Source: an uncultured Sinobacteraceae bacterium (GTDB lineage: Bacteria > Pseudomonadota > Gammaproteobacteria > Nevskiales > Nevskiaceae). Taken from it: 64,000 nt of DNA. Shown here in pieces: positions 1 through 8,955 of this stretch (its first letter is position 1; every line of letters begins with the position of its first letter). A program made the position numbers and the translations under genes. The notes under the pieces were generated by a model. The model was given only the letters and a program-made list of their open reading frames with translations. It made no database searches and was not told the origin of the DNA. The DNA lies in contig CAIJRD010000008.1 in assembly GCA_903822975.1 (NCBI GenBank), positions 94,098-158,097 on the forward strand. Direction: 5' to 3'.

Positions 1-1608
1 TGGCGATTGACGCTGCAGAAGATCGGCTGCTCGCTGACCTCGCTGGTCTGGCAATTCGGCACGCTCAAGCTGCTCGGCATCGGCCTCGATCCGCTGGCCG
101 TGCTGGTGCCGTTCCTGGTGTTTGCGATCGGCGTATCGCACGGCGTGCAACAGATCAATTTCATGATCCGCGAAATCGCCAACGGTGCGGACACCTACAC
201 GGCCGCGCGGCGCAGCTTTCGCGGCCTTCTGATTCCCGGCGTGCTGGCGCTGGCCACGGCATTCGTCAGCTTCATTACGATGACGCTGGTGCCGATCCCG
301 ATGATCCGCGATCTGGCAATCACCGCATCGATCGGCGTGTCGTTCAAGATCATCACCAACCTGGTGATGTTGCCGCTCGCTGCTTCGTATTCGAGCTTCA
401 CGCCCGAGTGGGCGCAAGCCTGCCTGGCGCGACGCGAGCAACGCAGCGGCTGGATGAGCCGCATCGCGCGGCTGGCCGAACCGCGCAACGCGGTGATCGT
501 CTGTGTGGTGACGCTGATCGTGTTCGTCGCGGCGATTGCGCTGTCGCGTGGCCGCGTGATCGGCAGTCTGCAACCGGGCTCGCCGGAACTGCGCGCCGAT
601 GCGCGCTACAACCGCGATGCGCTGGCCATCGCATCGACCTTCGATGTCGGTCTCGACTGGATCACCGTGGTCGCCGAGAACCCGCCGAATGCCTGCAGCA
701 ATCCGGAAGTGATTAAGTACCTCGACCAGTTCGATTGGGAGATGAGCAACGTCGCCGGTGTGGTCTCGGTGTCGTCGGTGGCGACGCTGACCAAGCTCTA
801 CAACGCCGGACTCAATGAGGGCATTCCGAAGATGGCGACCGTGCCGCGCGACGGCAAGACGTTGGATTTCGACATCGCGCAAATGCAGGAAGCCAAGGGC
901 ATCAAGGGCAGCGACTGCGGCTGGCTCGCGATCAATATCTATTTGAGCGATCACCAGGCGACGACGATCCAGCGCGTGGTCACGGCGGTGAAGGCCTTCC
1001 GCACGCGCGAACCGATGACCGGCGTGAAGCTGCGGCTCGCCAGCGGCAACGCCGGTGTCGAAGCCGCGACCGACGAAGTACTCGCCGCGCAGGAACTGCC
1101 GATGATGCTGTACGTCTACGCCGCGATTCTGCTGCTGGTGTTCCTGGCGTATCGCGACTGGCGCGCGATGCTGGCCTGCTGCCTGCCGCTGACGGTATCG
1201 ACCTTCATCGGCTATGCGTTCATGAAAGCGCTTTCGATCGGCCTCACCGTGGCCACGCTGCCGGTGATGGTGCTCGCCGTCGGTGTCGGCGTGGACTACG
1301 CGTTCTACATCTACAACCGCCTGCAATTGCATCTGGCGATGGGCGAGAACATCGTCGATGCGTTCGAACACGCGCTGACCGAAACCGGTGTTGCCACCGT
1401 GTTCACCGCTTTGACGCTGTCGGTCGGCGTCGCCACCTGGAGTTTTTCCGCGCTCAAATTCCAGGCCGACATGGGCAAGCTGCTGACCTTCATGTTCATG
1501 GTCAACATGATCATGGCGATCACCGCCCTGCCCGCGTTCGCCGTGGTGCTCGAACTGCTGTTTCCGCGGCGCGGGCCGGTGCGGATGCCGGGGCTGGCGC
1601 ATGACTGA
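1..1608 (+). CDS. RND/MMPL family transporter, C-terminal part
   Basis: The reading frame is open from the first base, so the gene enters from the left; 535 residues are visible. It carries two clusters of hydrophobic segments, near residues 10-130 and 370-515, separated by a soluble periplasmic-type domain. This is the second part of an RND/MMPL permease. The motif GVGVDYAFYIYNRL in the last cluster is typical of the family. Proteins of this type export hydrophobic compounds or lipids using the proton gradient; the substrate here is unknown. The stop codon overlaps the start of the next gene by 8 bases, so the two are probably co-translated. In hydrocarbon- and steroid-degrading gammaproteobacteria this permease type is often found beside a YCF48-like protein (family knowledge), as here. 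Confidence 0.85.
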   Translation, partial: WRLTLQKIGCSLTSLVWQFGTLKLLGIGLDPLAVLVPFLVFAIGVSHGVQQINFMIREIANGADTYTAARRSFRGLLIPGVLALATAFVSFITMTLVPIPMIRDLAITASIGVSFKIITNLVMLPLAASYSSFTPEWAQACLARREQRSGWMSRIARLAEPRNAVIVCVVTLIVFVAAIALSRGRVIGSLQPGSPELRADARYNRDALAIASTFDVGLDWITVVAENPPNACSNPEVIKYLDQFDWEMSNVAGVVSVSSVATLTKLYNAGLNEGIPKMATVPRDGKTLDFDIAQMQEAKGIKGSDCGWLAINIYLSDHQATTIQRVVTAVKAFRTREPMTGVKLRLASGNAGVEAATDEVLAAQELPMMLYVYAAILLLVFLAYRDWRAMLACCLPLTVSTFIGYAFMKALSIGLTVATLPVMVLAVGVGVDYAFYIYNRLQLHLAMGENIVDAFEHALTETGVATVFTALTLSVGVATWSFSALKFQADMGKLLTFMFMVNMIMAITALPAFAVVLELLFPRRGPVRMPGLAHD

Positions 1609-2827
1609 GTCAGACGCGCAACTCCCGAAGTCGATTGTGGCAGAGGCTGAACGGACTTCGATGCGCAGCCCCGCGCGCCGATGGCTGGCATCGCCTCGCG
1701 CGGCGCTGATCTCAGTTGCGTTGGCCTCATTCAGGGTGCAACTGGCGTTGCTGCTGGCGCTGCTGCTGGCGCTGCCCACTGCGGCACAGGATGGCGGCGC
1801 CAGCAGCGACGCCGCGAACCCGCACGCGGCAGTCGGTGCAACCGAGGGCGCATCGACCGCGCAATCGACTGGCACAGCGCCTGGCACATCGCCCGACGCA
1901 TCGACAGACGCGGCAAGCAACACTTCCGCGAGCACAGCGCCGACGCCGGCTTCCGCACAGAAGCCCGCGGTTGCCGTCGCAATTGCGACATCCGCACCGC
2001 TGCTCGCGGCCGTTTACGCCGGCACGCGCATCGTCGCCGTTGGCGATCACGGTGTCGTCCTGTTGTCCGACGATGGCGGCAAGACGTTTCGTCAGGCGCG
2101 CAGCGTGCCGACGCGTGCGCTGCTCACCGGGTTGAGCTTTGTCGATGCGCAGCATGGCTGGGCTTGCGGTCACGATGGCCTGATTCTGGTCACCGCAGAC
2201 GGCGGCGAAACCTGGGCGATCCAGCATGAAGACCTCGACGGCGACAAGCCGCTGTTCGCGATTCACTTCCGCGATGTGCAACACGGTTTCGCAGTCGGCC
2301 TGTTCAATGCCGCGCTGCGCAGCGACGACGGCGGCGCGCACTGGACGCCGTTCACACTGATCAACGGGCCCGCCGAGGACAAGCATCTGTACGGCATCTT
2401 CGGTCACGGCGACGCGCTGTATATCGCCGCAGAGGGCGGCACGCTGTATCGCTCCACCGACGCCGGTGCGAGCTGGACTGAAGTGCAGACCTCGAATCCC
2501 GGCTCGTTCTGGAGCGGTGTGGTGCTGCGCAGCGGAACCGTGCTCGCGGTCGGACAACGCGGCCATGTGTTTGTCAGCCACGACAATGGCGCCGGCTGGA
2601 GCGAAGTGCCCTCGCACACCGATCAGTCGCTGACCGATGCGGTCGAGCTTAATGATGGCTCGGTGCTGATCACCGGACTTGCCGGTGTGAGCCTGCACAG
2701 TTCGGATGAGGGCCAGACGTTCGTCCTCGCCGCGCGTGGCGATCGTGCGCCACTGTTCACGGCGCTGCCGCAGGCCGGTGCTGCCGCGTTGTTGTTCGGC
2801 GGCAATGGCGTGATCGATTCGCACTGA
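1601..2827 (+). CDS. YCF48/BNR-repeat exported protein
   Basis: Protein of 408 aa, or about 388 if the ATG at 1661 is used. A hydrophobic segment ending in LLALLLALPTAAQ near residues 47-63 looks like a signal peptide. A roughly 65-residue Ala/Ser/Thr/Pro-rich linker follows. The rest consists of repeated blades of the form SDDGGKTF, TADGGETWAIQH, SDDGGAHWTPF and STDAGASWTEV, which is the Asp-box/BNR pattern of YCF48 (photosystem II assembly factor-like) propellers. In non-photosynthetic bacteria the role is not established. It overlaps the transporter gene, so a periplasmic partner role for the RND pump is a reasonable inference. The coding frame is clear but the exact start is uncertain. 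Confidence 0.8.
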   Translation: MTESDAQLPKSIVAEAERTSMRSPARRWLASPRAALISVALASFRVQLALLLALLLALPTAAQDGGASSDAANPHAAVGATEGASTAQSTGTAPGTSPDASTDAASNTSASTAPTPASAQKPAVAVAIATSAPLLAAVYAGTRIVAVGDHGVVLLSDDGGKTFRQARSVPTRALLTGLSFVDAQHGWACGHDGLILVTADGGETWAIQHEDLDGDKPLFAIHFRDVQHGFAVGLFNAALRSDDGGAHWTPFTLINGPAEDKHLYGIFGHGDALYIAAEGGTLYRSTDAGASWTEVQTSNPGSFWSGVVLRSGTVLAVGQRGHVFVSHDNGAGWSEVPSHTDQSLTDAVELNDGSVLITGLAGVSLHSSDEGQTFVLAARGDRAPLFTALPQAGAAALLFGGNGVIDSH

Positions 2828-2829
2828 TC

Positions 2830-2893
2830 GGGTGCGGTAATTCGGGCGCGGTAAATCGGGCGCGTCAAATCGAGCGCCGTAAACCGGGCGCTG
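2830..2893. repeat. 14-bp degenerate tandem repeat (about 4.5 units)
   Basis: Starting three bases after the stop codon of the YCF48-like gene, units at 2830, 2844, 2858 and 2872 follow the form GGGCGCGGTAAATC with a few substitutions, and a partial fifth unit follows. The period of 14 does not fit codons, so the array is not coding. It belongs to a wider set of short-period arrays at gene ends in this window. Confidence 0.75.
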
Positions 2894-3226
2894 AAAGTTG
2901 CCCACCATGCGCAAGGGCCGCCGAAGTCGCTGCACGCGCTCGTACGTCGGGACCGCGACCTGCGGAACATCATCGACGCAACACCGCTCGCATTGACCGC
3001 ACTGTTGCTGTTCTCCCGGCGCGGCGGCTGCTCGATCTGCTCGACATCGCAGAGAAGCCGGGCGCTTCGTCTGCGATTCCGCTTGTCGTGGCGCTGGCGT
3101 TAAGTGTCAAGGCGCGCACCGAGCGCGTGTCGATAATGGGTTCAATTGCGGCGTCAGCCGAGCCCGGCGGCGCACACGATGCGACGTCGCAGGAACAAAG
3201 CCGCAGAGCGGCCGAGGGGGATCGAC
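2894..3226. other. Intergenic region, nothing recognised
   Basis: About 330 bases between the 14-bp array and the acylase start. Open frames exist on both strands, as expected in GC-rich DNA, but none has a convincing start, ribosome site or recognisable product. The only functional element I can point to is the ribosome binding site of the next gene at 3214-3220. Confidence 0.5.
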
Positions 3227-6200
3227 ATGCAGGGACACATCCAAGGACAAGGACCTTCCGGAATTGCAGCCGCGCGGCGCATGCTCGCCTGCGCCGGCGG
3301 TGCGCTCGGTGCAGGCCTGCTGCTCGGCCTGGCCGCATGCGGCAGTAGCTCGGCCCCTGCGAGCGGCAGCGGCAGCGCCGGTGGCGGCACCTCCGGCAGC
3401 GGCGGCGGCGGCGTGGTCAGCGATGGCAGCAGCATTTATCTGAACGTGCTGCCGCCGGGCAGCAACGGCAATTCCGCTGGCGGCATTGGCTTGCCCCTGC
3501 AGGGCACGCCGTCGCTGTATCCGAAAAACTTCACCGACCAGGCCACGCTCTACGGCGACTTGAGCTACGCGCAGCGCGGACTGACGACCACACCCTGCGC
3601 CCCGCCAACGGATCTGACGCAGCACGTTGCCGCGTCGACCTCGGCCTGCAACTACTTCAAGCACGCCGGCCTCACGCCGGACACCGTGGTCTCGACCGAA
3701 ACGCTGACCACCACTTACGGCGGCAGCGTGACGATTCAGCGCGACGGCTGGGGCGTGCCGTTCGTGACCGCCGCGAACCGGCGCGATGCGATGTTCGGCT
3801 TCGGCTATGCCGAGGCCGAAGATCGCCTGTGGCTGCTGGATGTATTGCGCAACGTCGGCCGCGGCACGACTTCCAAGTTTCTCGGGCCCGCGCCGTTCAT
3901 CTATCAACTCGATGCCGGCCTCTCGGTCACCGCCGGCTACAGCGAAGACGAGCTCACCGCGATTGTCGAGCAGACCGCATCGAAGTTCGGCGACCTGGGT
4001 CCGCTGCTGTTGTCGGATGTCGATGCCGATGTTGCCGGCATCAACGCCTACGTCGCCAGCCTCACCGGCAAGAACGCCAGCAAGATTCCGCCGGAGTACG
4101 CGATTCTGAAACAGGGCGGCTTCCCGACCGCGCCGTTCAATCGCAACGACATCGTTGCGTCTGCGATTCTGGTGCAGTCGCTGTTCGCTGTGGGCGGCGG
4201 CAGCGAGAACGTCAACGAACTGCTGTTGCAGCAGATTGATCCCAGCTTCACCGCCGGTGCGAGTTCGGTACCGGTGGCGGCCTGCAAGTTCTGGCGCGAC
4301 ATCCGCCACGCCAACGATCCGCAGGCCACGCGCACGATCGACGACAGTTCGTTCAAGCAGTCGCCGGCCGCACTCGACGAAAGCTGCCCGATGAATCTGC
4401 CGGCCGGTGCGGCGATCTGGGACAGCGGTAGCTACCAGACCTTCTCCACCTACGATGCCGGCGGTATCAGCCAGAACGGACCGCCGTCGCAGGACCCGGA
4501 AAGCGTCAAGCCCGGCGAGACTCAGGCGCGCGCCGCACAACGCGGCACACCACTGCTCGCCGCCGCGCCGAAGAATGGCAAGACCGAATCGCTGCGGACG
4601 ATGTTCGCGAGCCTGCGCGCGGCGTTCGCACCTGCGCACAGCGGAGCGCAGCCGGTGGGCAGCACGCAATCGGTGGCCATTGCGAGCGATGTCGCGCGCG
4701 CGGCCGGCGGAACCAAGACCGGCCAATCTGCTGACGGTTCGATTCACCACGGTAGCGGCACGCAGAGTGGCGCAATCAAGCGCGCGCCGGTGATTGGTAC
4801 GAATCCATATGATCTGCTGCGCCGCGCACTGAAAGCCGGCGGCTTCGGCGTGCCGCACAGCATGTCGAACTGGCAAGCAGTCACAGCTGATCGCACCGTC
4901 GACGGACATCCGATCGGCATCATGGGTCCGCAGGCGAGCTACTTCGATCCGGAGCTGGAATGGGAAGTGTCGATCCATTCGACCGGTGGCACCGCGCTCG
5001 ATTTCAATTCGCGCGGCATCGTTATCGGCAACCTGCCCTACGTGCTGATCGGCCGTGGCGTCGACTACGCCTGGAGCGCGACCTCGGGCGATTCGGATCT
5101 GGTGGATACGCGCGTGTCGAAGATGTGCAACCTCGACGGCAGCAAGCCTTCACGCGAGGACGCCAACGGCGATGGCTTCCCCGATGCCGACGGCTATCTG
5201 TACGACCTCAAGGACGGCAAGGGCCCGCAGTGCCGGCGCTTCTACAAGCGCGTGGATAGTTGGACGGCCACCCCGACGCTGGCCTCGACCGTTGGCCTCG
5301 GTGGTCCGCTCGCGCCGAAGAAAATCGAGCGCCACATTCTGCGCACGCACTACGGTCCGGTGTTCGCCACCGCCACGGTCAACGGCGAGCCGGTGGCGAT
5401 TTCAACACAACGTTCGACCTTCTTCGGCGAGCTCGATACGGCAGTGCCGTTCGCGTTGGCATCGACCTCGACGGTGAATGGCGCGTCCTCGTTCCAGCAT
5501 CTGTTCAACGGCGTCACCGGCACGTTCAACTGGCTCTACGTCGACAAGAAGGATGTCGGCTATGTGCAGAGCGGCTTGCTGCCGGTACGCGATGCCGCGC
5601 AATTGCCGGATCTGCCGGTGTGGGGCGATGGCCGCTACGAGTGGGCTTCGGATCGTGCGCTGTCGTCCGATTTCTTTTCGCGCTACGGCGGCGATGTGTC
5701 CTTCCCGGGCCGCACGGTGCCGGTCGCGGTCAACGGCGGCTCGCTCAATGGCGGCTACTACGAGTTCCAGAACTTCCTGCAATACGGCTCGCATCCGCAG
5801 GCGGTGAATCCGTCGAAGGGTTACATCCTCAGTTGGAACAACCTGCCGAGCAAAGGCTGGTGGGCGGCGGACAACCGCGCCAACATGGGACCGATCCATC
5901 GCGTCGATGCACTCGACAAGCGCTATCAGGCGTTCGTGGCCACCGGGCGCAAGTTCGACTTCGCGAATGTGGTCGAACTCAATGCCGACGCCGCGCATGT
6001 CGATCTGCGTGGACAGGAACTGCTGCCGCTGCTGTTGCAGCTGATGCAGAAAGACACGCTGAGCAGCGACCAGCAGCAGATCGTCACGCTGATGCAGAGC
6101 TGGCTCGACGACGGTTCCATGCAGTGGATCAACGGCAGCACCGGGCTTGGGGCTTGGCGACGCGACCGCGATCACGATGGCCAGTACGACTATCGCGCGC

Positions 6201-6709
6201 AGGTGGTGCTGATGGACGCCTGGTATCAGCATTTGATGACGCGCGTGACGTCACAGCTCGATACGCTCGATCCGGCCGCCGACGCGCCGGGTCTGAGCTA
6301 CTGCGAGAGCAACATCCTGCTATGCCGTTACGACGCGCCGCGCATGCAGGGCTCGGCCTACGAGTTCGGCTGGTTCCAGGTGATGTTCCGCATGCTGCAG
6401 ATGGTGCTGGATACACCCGGACACAGCGACTACCAGACGCTGAAATGCGCCGGCAGCGGCACGCTCGGCGACTGTCGCACGGCCGTGCTCGCCGCACTCG
6501 ACGATGCACTCACCGATCTCGGCGGCCTCGGCAACATCTCGAAGTGGGACGGCAAGGCACTCAGCAACGAAGCCGGCGACAAGAACGCCACGGTCGAGAA
6601 ATACGACCAGATCCAATTCACCGACTTCAGCCTGCTCGCCGACCCGGCGATGCCCTGGAGCAACCGGCCGACCTATCAGCAGGTGATCGAAGTCACCAAC
6701 GGGCGCTGA
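3227..6709 (+). CDS. Penicillin acylase family (Ntn-hydrolase) lipoprotein
   Basis: Protein of 1160 aa. The ATG at 3227 is chosen because GAGGGGG lies six bases upstream and because the product then begins with a lipoprotein signal whose lipobox is LAAC, with Cys38 as the lipidated residue. The S45 penicillin/acyl-homoserine-lactone acylase fold is indicated by DGWGVPFVTA near residue 170, AEAEDRLWLLD, and the autocatalytic site HSMSNW, where Ser547 is the expected N-terminal nucleophile of the beta chain. An Ala/Gly/Ser-rich stretch of about 110 residues (about 410-520) precedes Ser547 and could be the spacer peptide removed on maturation. At 1160 aa it is longer than the usual 750-850. The expected role is amide hydrolysis of an N-acyl compound on the cell surface; the substrate cannot be read from sequence. 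Confidence 0.88.
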   Translation: MQGHIQGQGPSGIAAARRMLACAGGALGAGLLLGLAACGSSSAPASGSGSAGGGTSGSGGGGVVSDGSSIYLNVLPPGSNGNSAGGIGLPLQGTPSLYPKNFTDQATLYGDLSYAQRGLTTTPCAPPTDLTQHVAASTSACNYFKHAGLTPDTVVSTETLTTTYGGSVTIQRDGWGVPFVTAANRRDAMFGFGYAEAEDRLWLLDVLRNVGRGTTSKFLGPAPFIYQLDAGLSVTAGYSEDELTAIVEQTASKFGDLGPLLLSDVDADVAGINAYVASLTGKNASKIPPEYAILKQGGFPTAPFNRNDIVASAILVQSLFAVGGGSENVNELLLQQIDPSFTAGASSVPVAACKFWRDIRHANDPQATRTIDDSSFKQSPAALDESCPMNLPAGAAIWDSGSYQTFSTYDAGGISQNGPPSQDPESVKPGETQARAAQRGTPLLAAAPKNGKTESLRTMFASLRAAFAPAHSGAQPVGSTQSVAIASDVARAAGGTKTGQSADGSIHHGSGTQSGAIKRAPVIGTNPYDLLRRALKAGGFGVPHSMSNWQAVTADRTVDGHPIGIMGPQASYFDPELEWEVSIHSTGGTALDFNSRGIVIGNLPYVLIGRGVDYAWSATSGDSDLVDTRVSKMCNLDGSKPSREDANGDGFPDADGYLYDLKDGKGPQCRRFYKRVDSWTATPTLASTVGLGGPLAPKKIERHILRTHYGPVFATATVNGEPVAISTQRSTFFGELDTAVPFALASTSTVNGASSFQHLFNGVTGTFNWLYVDKKDVGYVQSGLLPVRDAAQLPDLPVWGDGRYEWASDRALSSDFFSRYGGDVSFPGRTVPVAVNGGSLNGGYYEFQNFLQYGSHPQAVNPSKGYILSWNNLPSKGWWAADNRANMGPIHRVDALDKRYQAFVATGRKFDFANVVELNADAAHVDLRGQELLPLLLQLMQKDTLSSDQQQIVTLMQSWLDDGSMQWINGSTGLGAWRRDRDHDGQYDYRAQVVLMDAWYQHLMTRVTSQLDTLDPAADAPGLSYCESNILLCRYDAPRMQGSAYEFGWFQVMFRMLQMVLDTPGHSDYQTLKCAGSGTLGDCRTAVLAALDDALTDLGGLGNISKWDGKALSNEAGDKNATVEKYDQIQFTDFSLLADPAMPWSNRPTYQQVIEVTNGR

Positions 6710-6727
6710 CGCCTGGCGCATTGAGAT

Positions 6728-6772
6728 CGATGGCGGCGGGGTCGCGCGCGACTGAACGCGACGCCGCCATCG
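6728..6772. terminator. Strong hairpin between convergent genes
   Basis: An 11-bp perfect inverted repeat (CGATGGCGGCG at 6728-6738 with its complement at 6762-6772) is extended by a second 5-bp stem (TCGCG at 6742, CGCGA at 6757) across a GGG bulge, with a 10-base loop. It lies 18 bases after the acylase stop codon and between two convergent genes. No T-run follows, so it may be a bidirectional terminator or an RNA-stabilising hairpin. Confidence 0.55.
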
Positions 6773-6825
6773 CTCACGCGTTGCGCCGGTGACTCAACTC
6801 CGATGTCGCAATAATCGGGCGCCGC

Positions 6826-7182
6826 TCAGGAGAGCATCATCACGATCAATGCAACCGCTGCCGGCAGCGCCTGCACGAACAGGATTTTGCGACTCGCGGT
6901 CATCGCACCGAACACGCCGGCGACGACCACGCAGCCGAGAAAGAACAGCTTGATCGAAAAGCCGGCGGGTCCGAGTAGCAGACCCCAGACCAGCCCAGCA
7001 GCGAGGAAGCCGTTGTAGAGCCCCTGGTTCGCTGCCAGCGCTTTTGAAGCGCTGCTGAATTCTGCGGTGAGCCCGAACGTCTTGCGGCCGTAAGGCGTGT
7101 CCCACAGGAACATTTCCAGAATCAGAAAATACACATGCAGCACGGCCACCAGTGCGACCAGCACATTGCCTGCGATCGACAT
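6826..7182 (-). CDS. DUF1304 family membrane protein
   Basis: Protein of 118 aa, almost entirely made of four hydrophobic segments. It starts at 7182, with AAGGGGAG a few bases upstream on the minus strand. The blocks VLHVYFLILEMFLW, LAANQGLYNGFLAAGLVWG and VVVAGVFGAMT match the small DUF1304 inner-membrane family. The biochemical function of that family is not known. It stands alone, convergent with the acylase gene and divergent from the phosphoesterase gene downstream. Confidence 0.85.
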   Translation of the reverse strand: MSIAGNVLVALVAVLHVYFLILEMFLWDTPYGRKTFGLTAEFSSASKALAANQGLYNGFLAAGLVWGLLLGPAGFSIKLFFLGCVVVAGVFGAMTASRKILFVQALPAAVALIVMMLS

Positions 7183-7528
7183 TCTGTTCTCCCCTTTCGT
7201 GTATTCGCGGCCGGCGGCGCCACGCGCTGTCTTCCCGGCTCCCAAATGCATGCTACGCGGGTCGCGAACGGCGTTGTTGATGAAGTCTCATCGGCGAGTA
7301 GCCGAGGTGCGATTCGGCCAAGGCGCAATGGCGCGCCATCGCCCGCCATCGCCCCGCCGTCTCCCTGCCGTCGCCCCACGCCGCCCCACGTCTCCGCGAC
7401 GTTGCCTGCTCCCGCGCCGCGCTCGTTGACCGAGTGCCGGGCGGTGCTATGCGGCTTTGCAACATTGCAGTAATGTGACAATCGAACGAACGCCGACGAG
7501 AGCGAACGTCACAGAGGAGAACAGGGCC
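7183..7528. other. Divergent intergenic region
   Basis: About 345 bases between the divergently transcribed DUF1304 and phosphoesterase genes. It should hold both promoters, but I see no clear -35/-10 pair or operator. The part at 7330-7430 is a C-rich low-complexity stretch of CGCC/CCCG runs. The ribosome site of the downstream gene (AGAGGAGAACAGG) lies just before its ATG at 7529. Confidence 0.4.
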
Positions 7529-8944
7529 ATGTCGAAGCGCAACGACCGTGAGCAATCCGGCGACCGTCTGCAGCAAGCTTCCGATCCACGCAATCCGCAG
7601 CGGCGCCGCTTCATTGCCGCCGCAGCAGCCGCGGCGGCTGGCGGTCTGCTATTGCCGGGTTGCGGCGGCGGTAGCAGCGATGCATCGCTGACCAGCGTCG
7701 GCGCCGAAGCGCTGCCGGCGCCAGAAGCCAGCGGCATCGATCACGTCGTGCTGGTGATGATGGAGAACCGCTCCTTCGATCACTTTCTCGGCTGGGTTCC
7801 CGGCGCCGATGGACGCCAGGCCGGCACGATCCTGAAGGACAGCAAGGGTCGTGCATACCAGAGCTACGACCTCGCGCCGAATTTCCAGAACTGCAATCTG
7901 GCCGATCCTGATCACAGCTACGCCGGCGGTCGCACCGAGATCAATGGCGGCGCGATGGATGGCTTCCTGCTCACGCAACCGGCCGGCGATACCTTTCCGA
8001 TCGGCTACTACACCGGCGACAGCCTGCCTTTCTTCAAAGGTTGCGCGGATCACTGGACGATTTGCGACCGCTACTTCAGCGGCATCCTCGGGCCCACCAC
8101 ACCGAACCGCATCTACATGCACGCCGGTCAGACCGATCGCATCAAGAACACCAGCAAGAACTCGACGCTGCCTACGGTGTGGGATCGTTTGCAGGGTGTC
8201 GGCGCCTCGATGGCTTACTACTATCTGGATGTGTCCTACACCGCGTTCTGGGGCAAGAAGTACAAGAGCTTCTCACAGAAATTCGACACGTTCGCGAGCG
8301 ACGTTGCCAATGGAAAGCTGGCCAACCTGACCTATATCGATTCCGTCGGCACCGATCTGCACGAAGGCTTCGGCGTGTCGAAGGACGATCATCCTTACGC
8401 CGACATCCGTGACGGGCAGGCATTCCTCAACAGCATCTACAACACGCTGCGGCAGAGTCCGTTGTGGGAGAAGACGCTGCTGATCATCAACTACGACGAA
8501 TGGGGCGGCTTCTACGATCACGTGACGCCGCCGTTTGCACCGGTGTCGCCGCTGGAGTTCGCGGCCACCGGCAACGACGGCCGCCTCGGCTGCCGCGTGC
8601 CTTGCATGCTGATCGGACCGCGTGCGCGCCGTGGCCATGTCGAACACAGCCAGTTCGACCCGAACTCGATTCTGAATTTCCTCGCCTGGCGCTTTGGCTT
8701 TGCACCGCTGGGCGCACGCGCGAGTTCCACCAGCATTGCGGCTGCCTTGGACTTCAGCAGCACGCCGAACCTGCAAGCACCGGGCTTCGATGTGCCGGCC
8801 GGGCCGTTCGGCAAGTTCGGCGGATTCTGCCTGCCGCTCGGCGAACTCGGCGCGCTCGATGTCGTGCGTCAACGTCGCGCCGAACACGAAGACGAGTTGA
8901 ACGAGCTGCGCGCGCTGGCGCGGCAATCGGGGTTTGGCAGCTAG
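7529..8944 (+). CDS. AcpA/phospholipase C-type phosphoesterase, Tat lipoprotein
   Basis: Protein of 471 aa. GAGGAGAACAGG precedes the ATG at 7529. The N-terminus has a twin-arginine signal (RRRFIAA) followed by an Ala-rich core and a lipobox LPGC, so it is probably exported folded by Tat and lipidated. The phosphoesterase family (PF04185: bacterial phospholipase C and AcpA acid phosphatases) is shown by MMENRSFDHFLG near residue 75 and the late motif NYDEWGGFYDHVTPP. Both motifs carry metal and phosphate ligands in the family. It should hydrolyse phosphodiesters or phosphomonoesters at the cell surface; the exact substrate is unknown. A second gene of the same superfamily starts 11 bases downstream, suggesting an operon. 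Confidence 0.88.
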   Translation: MSKRNDREQSGDRLQQASDPRNPQRRRFIAAAAAAAAGGLLLPGCGGGSSDASLTSVGAEALPAPEASGIDHVVLVMMENRSFDHFLGWVPGADGRQAGTILKDSKGRAYQSYDLAPNFQNCNLADPDHSYAGGRTEINGGAMDGFLLTQPAGDTFPIGYYTGDSLPFFKGCADHWTICDRYFSGILGPTTPNRIYMHAGQTDRIKNTSKNSTLPTVWDRLQGVGASMAYYYLDVSYTAFWGKKYKSFSQKFDTFASDVANGKLANLTYIDSVGTDLHEGFGVSKDDHPYADIRDGQAFLNSIYNTLRQSPLWEKTLLIINYDEWGGFYDHVTPPFAPVSPLEFAATGNDGRLGCRVPCMLIGPRARRGHVEHSQFDPNSILNFLAWRFGFAPLGARASSTSIAAALDFSSTPNLQAPGFDVPAGPFGKFGGFCLPLGELGALDVVRQRRAEHEDELNELRALARQSGFGS

Positions 8945-8955
8945 AATTGCGGTGC

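Noticed and set aside
3107..4978. Long minus-strand open frame opposite the acylase gene
   Set aside because: Composition is that of a shadow frame (Arg, Ala and His rich), with no domain or start; the plus-strand acylase motifs are decisive.
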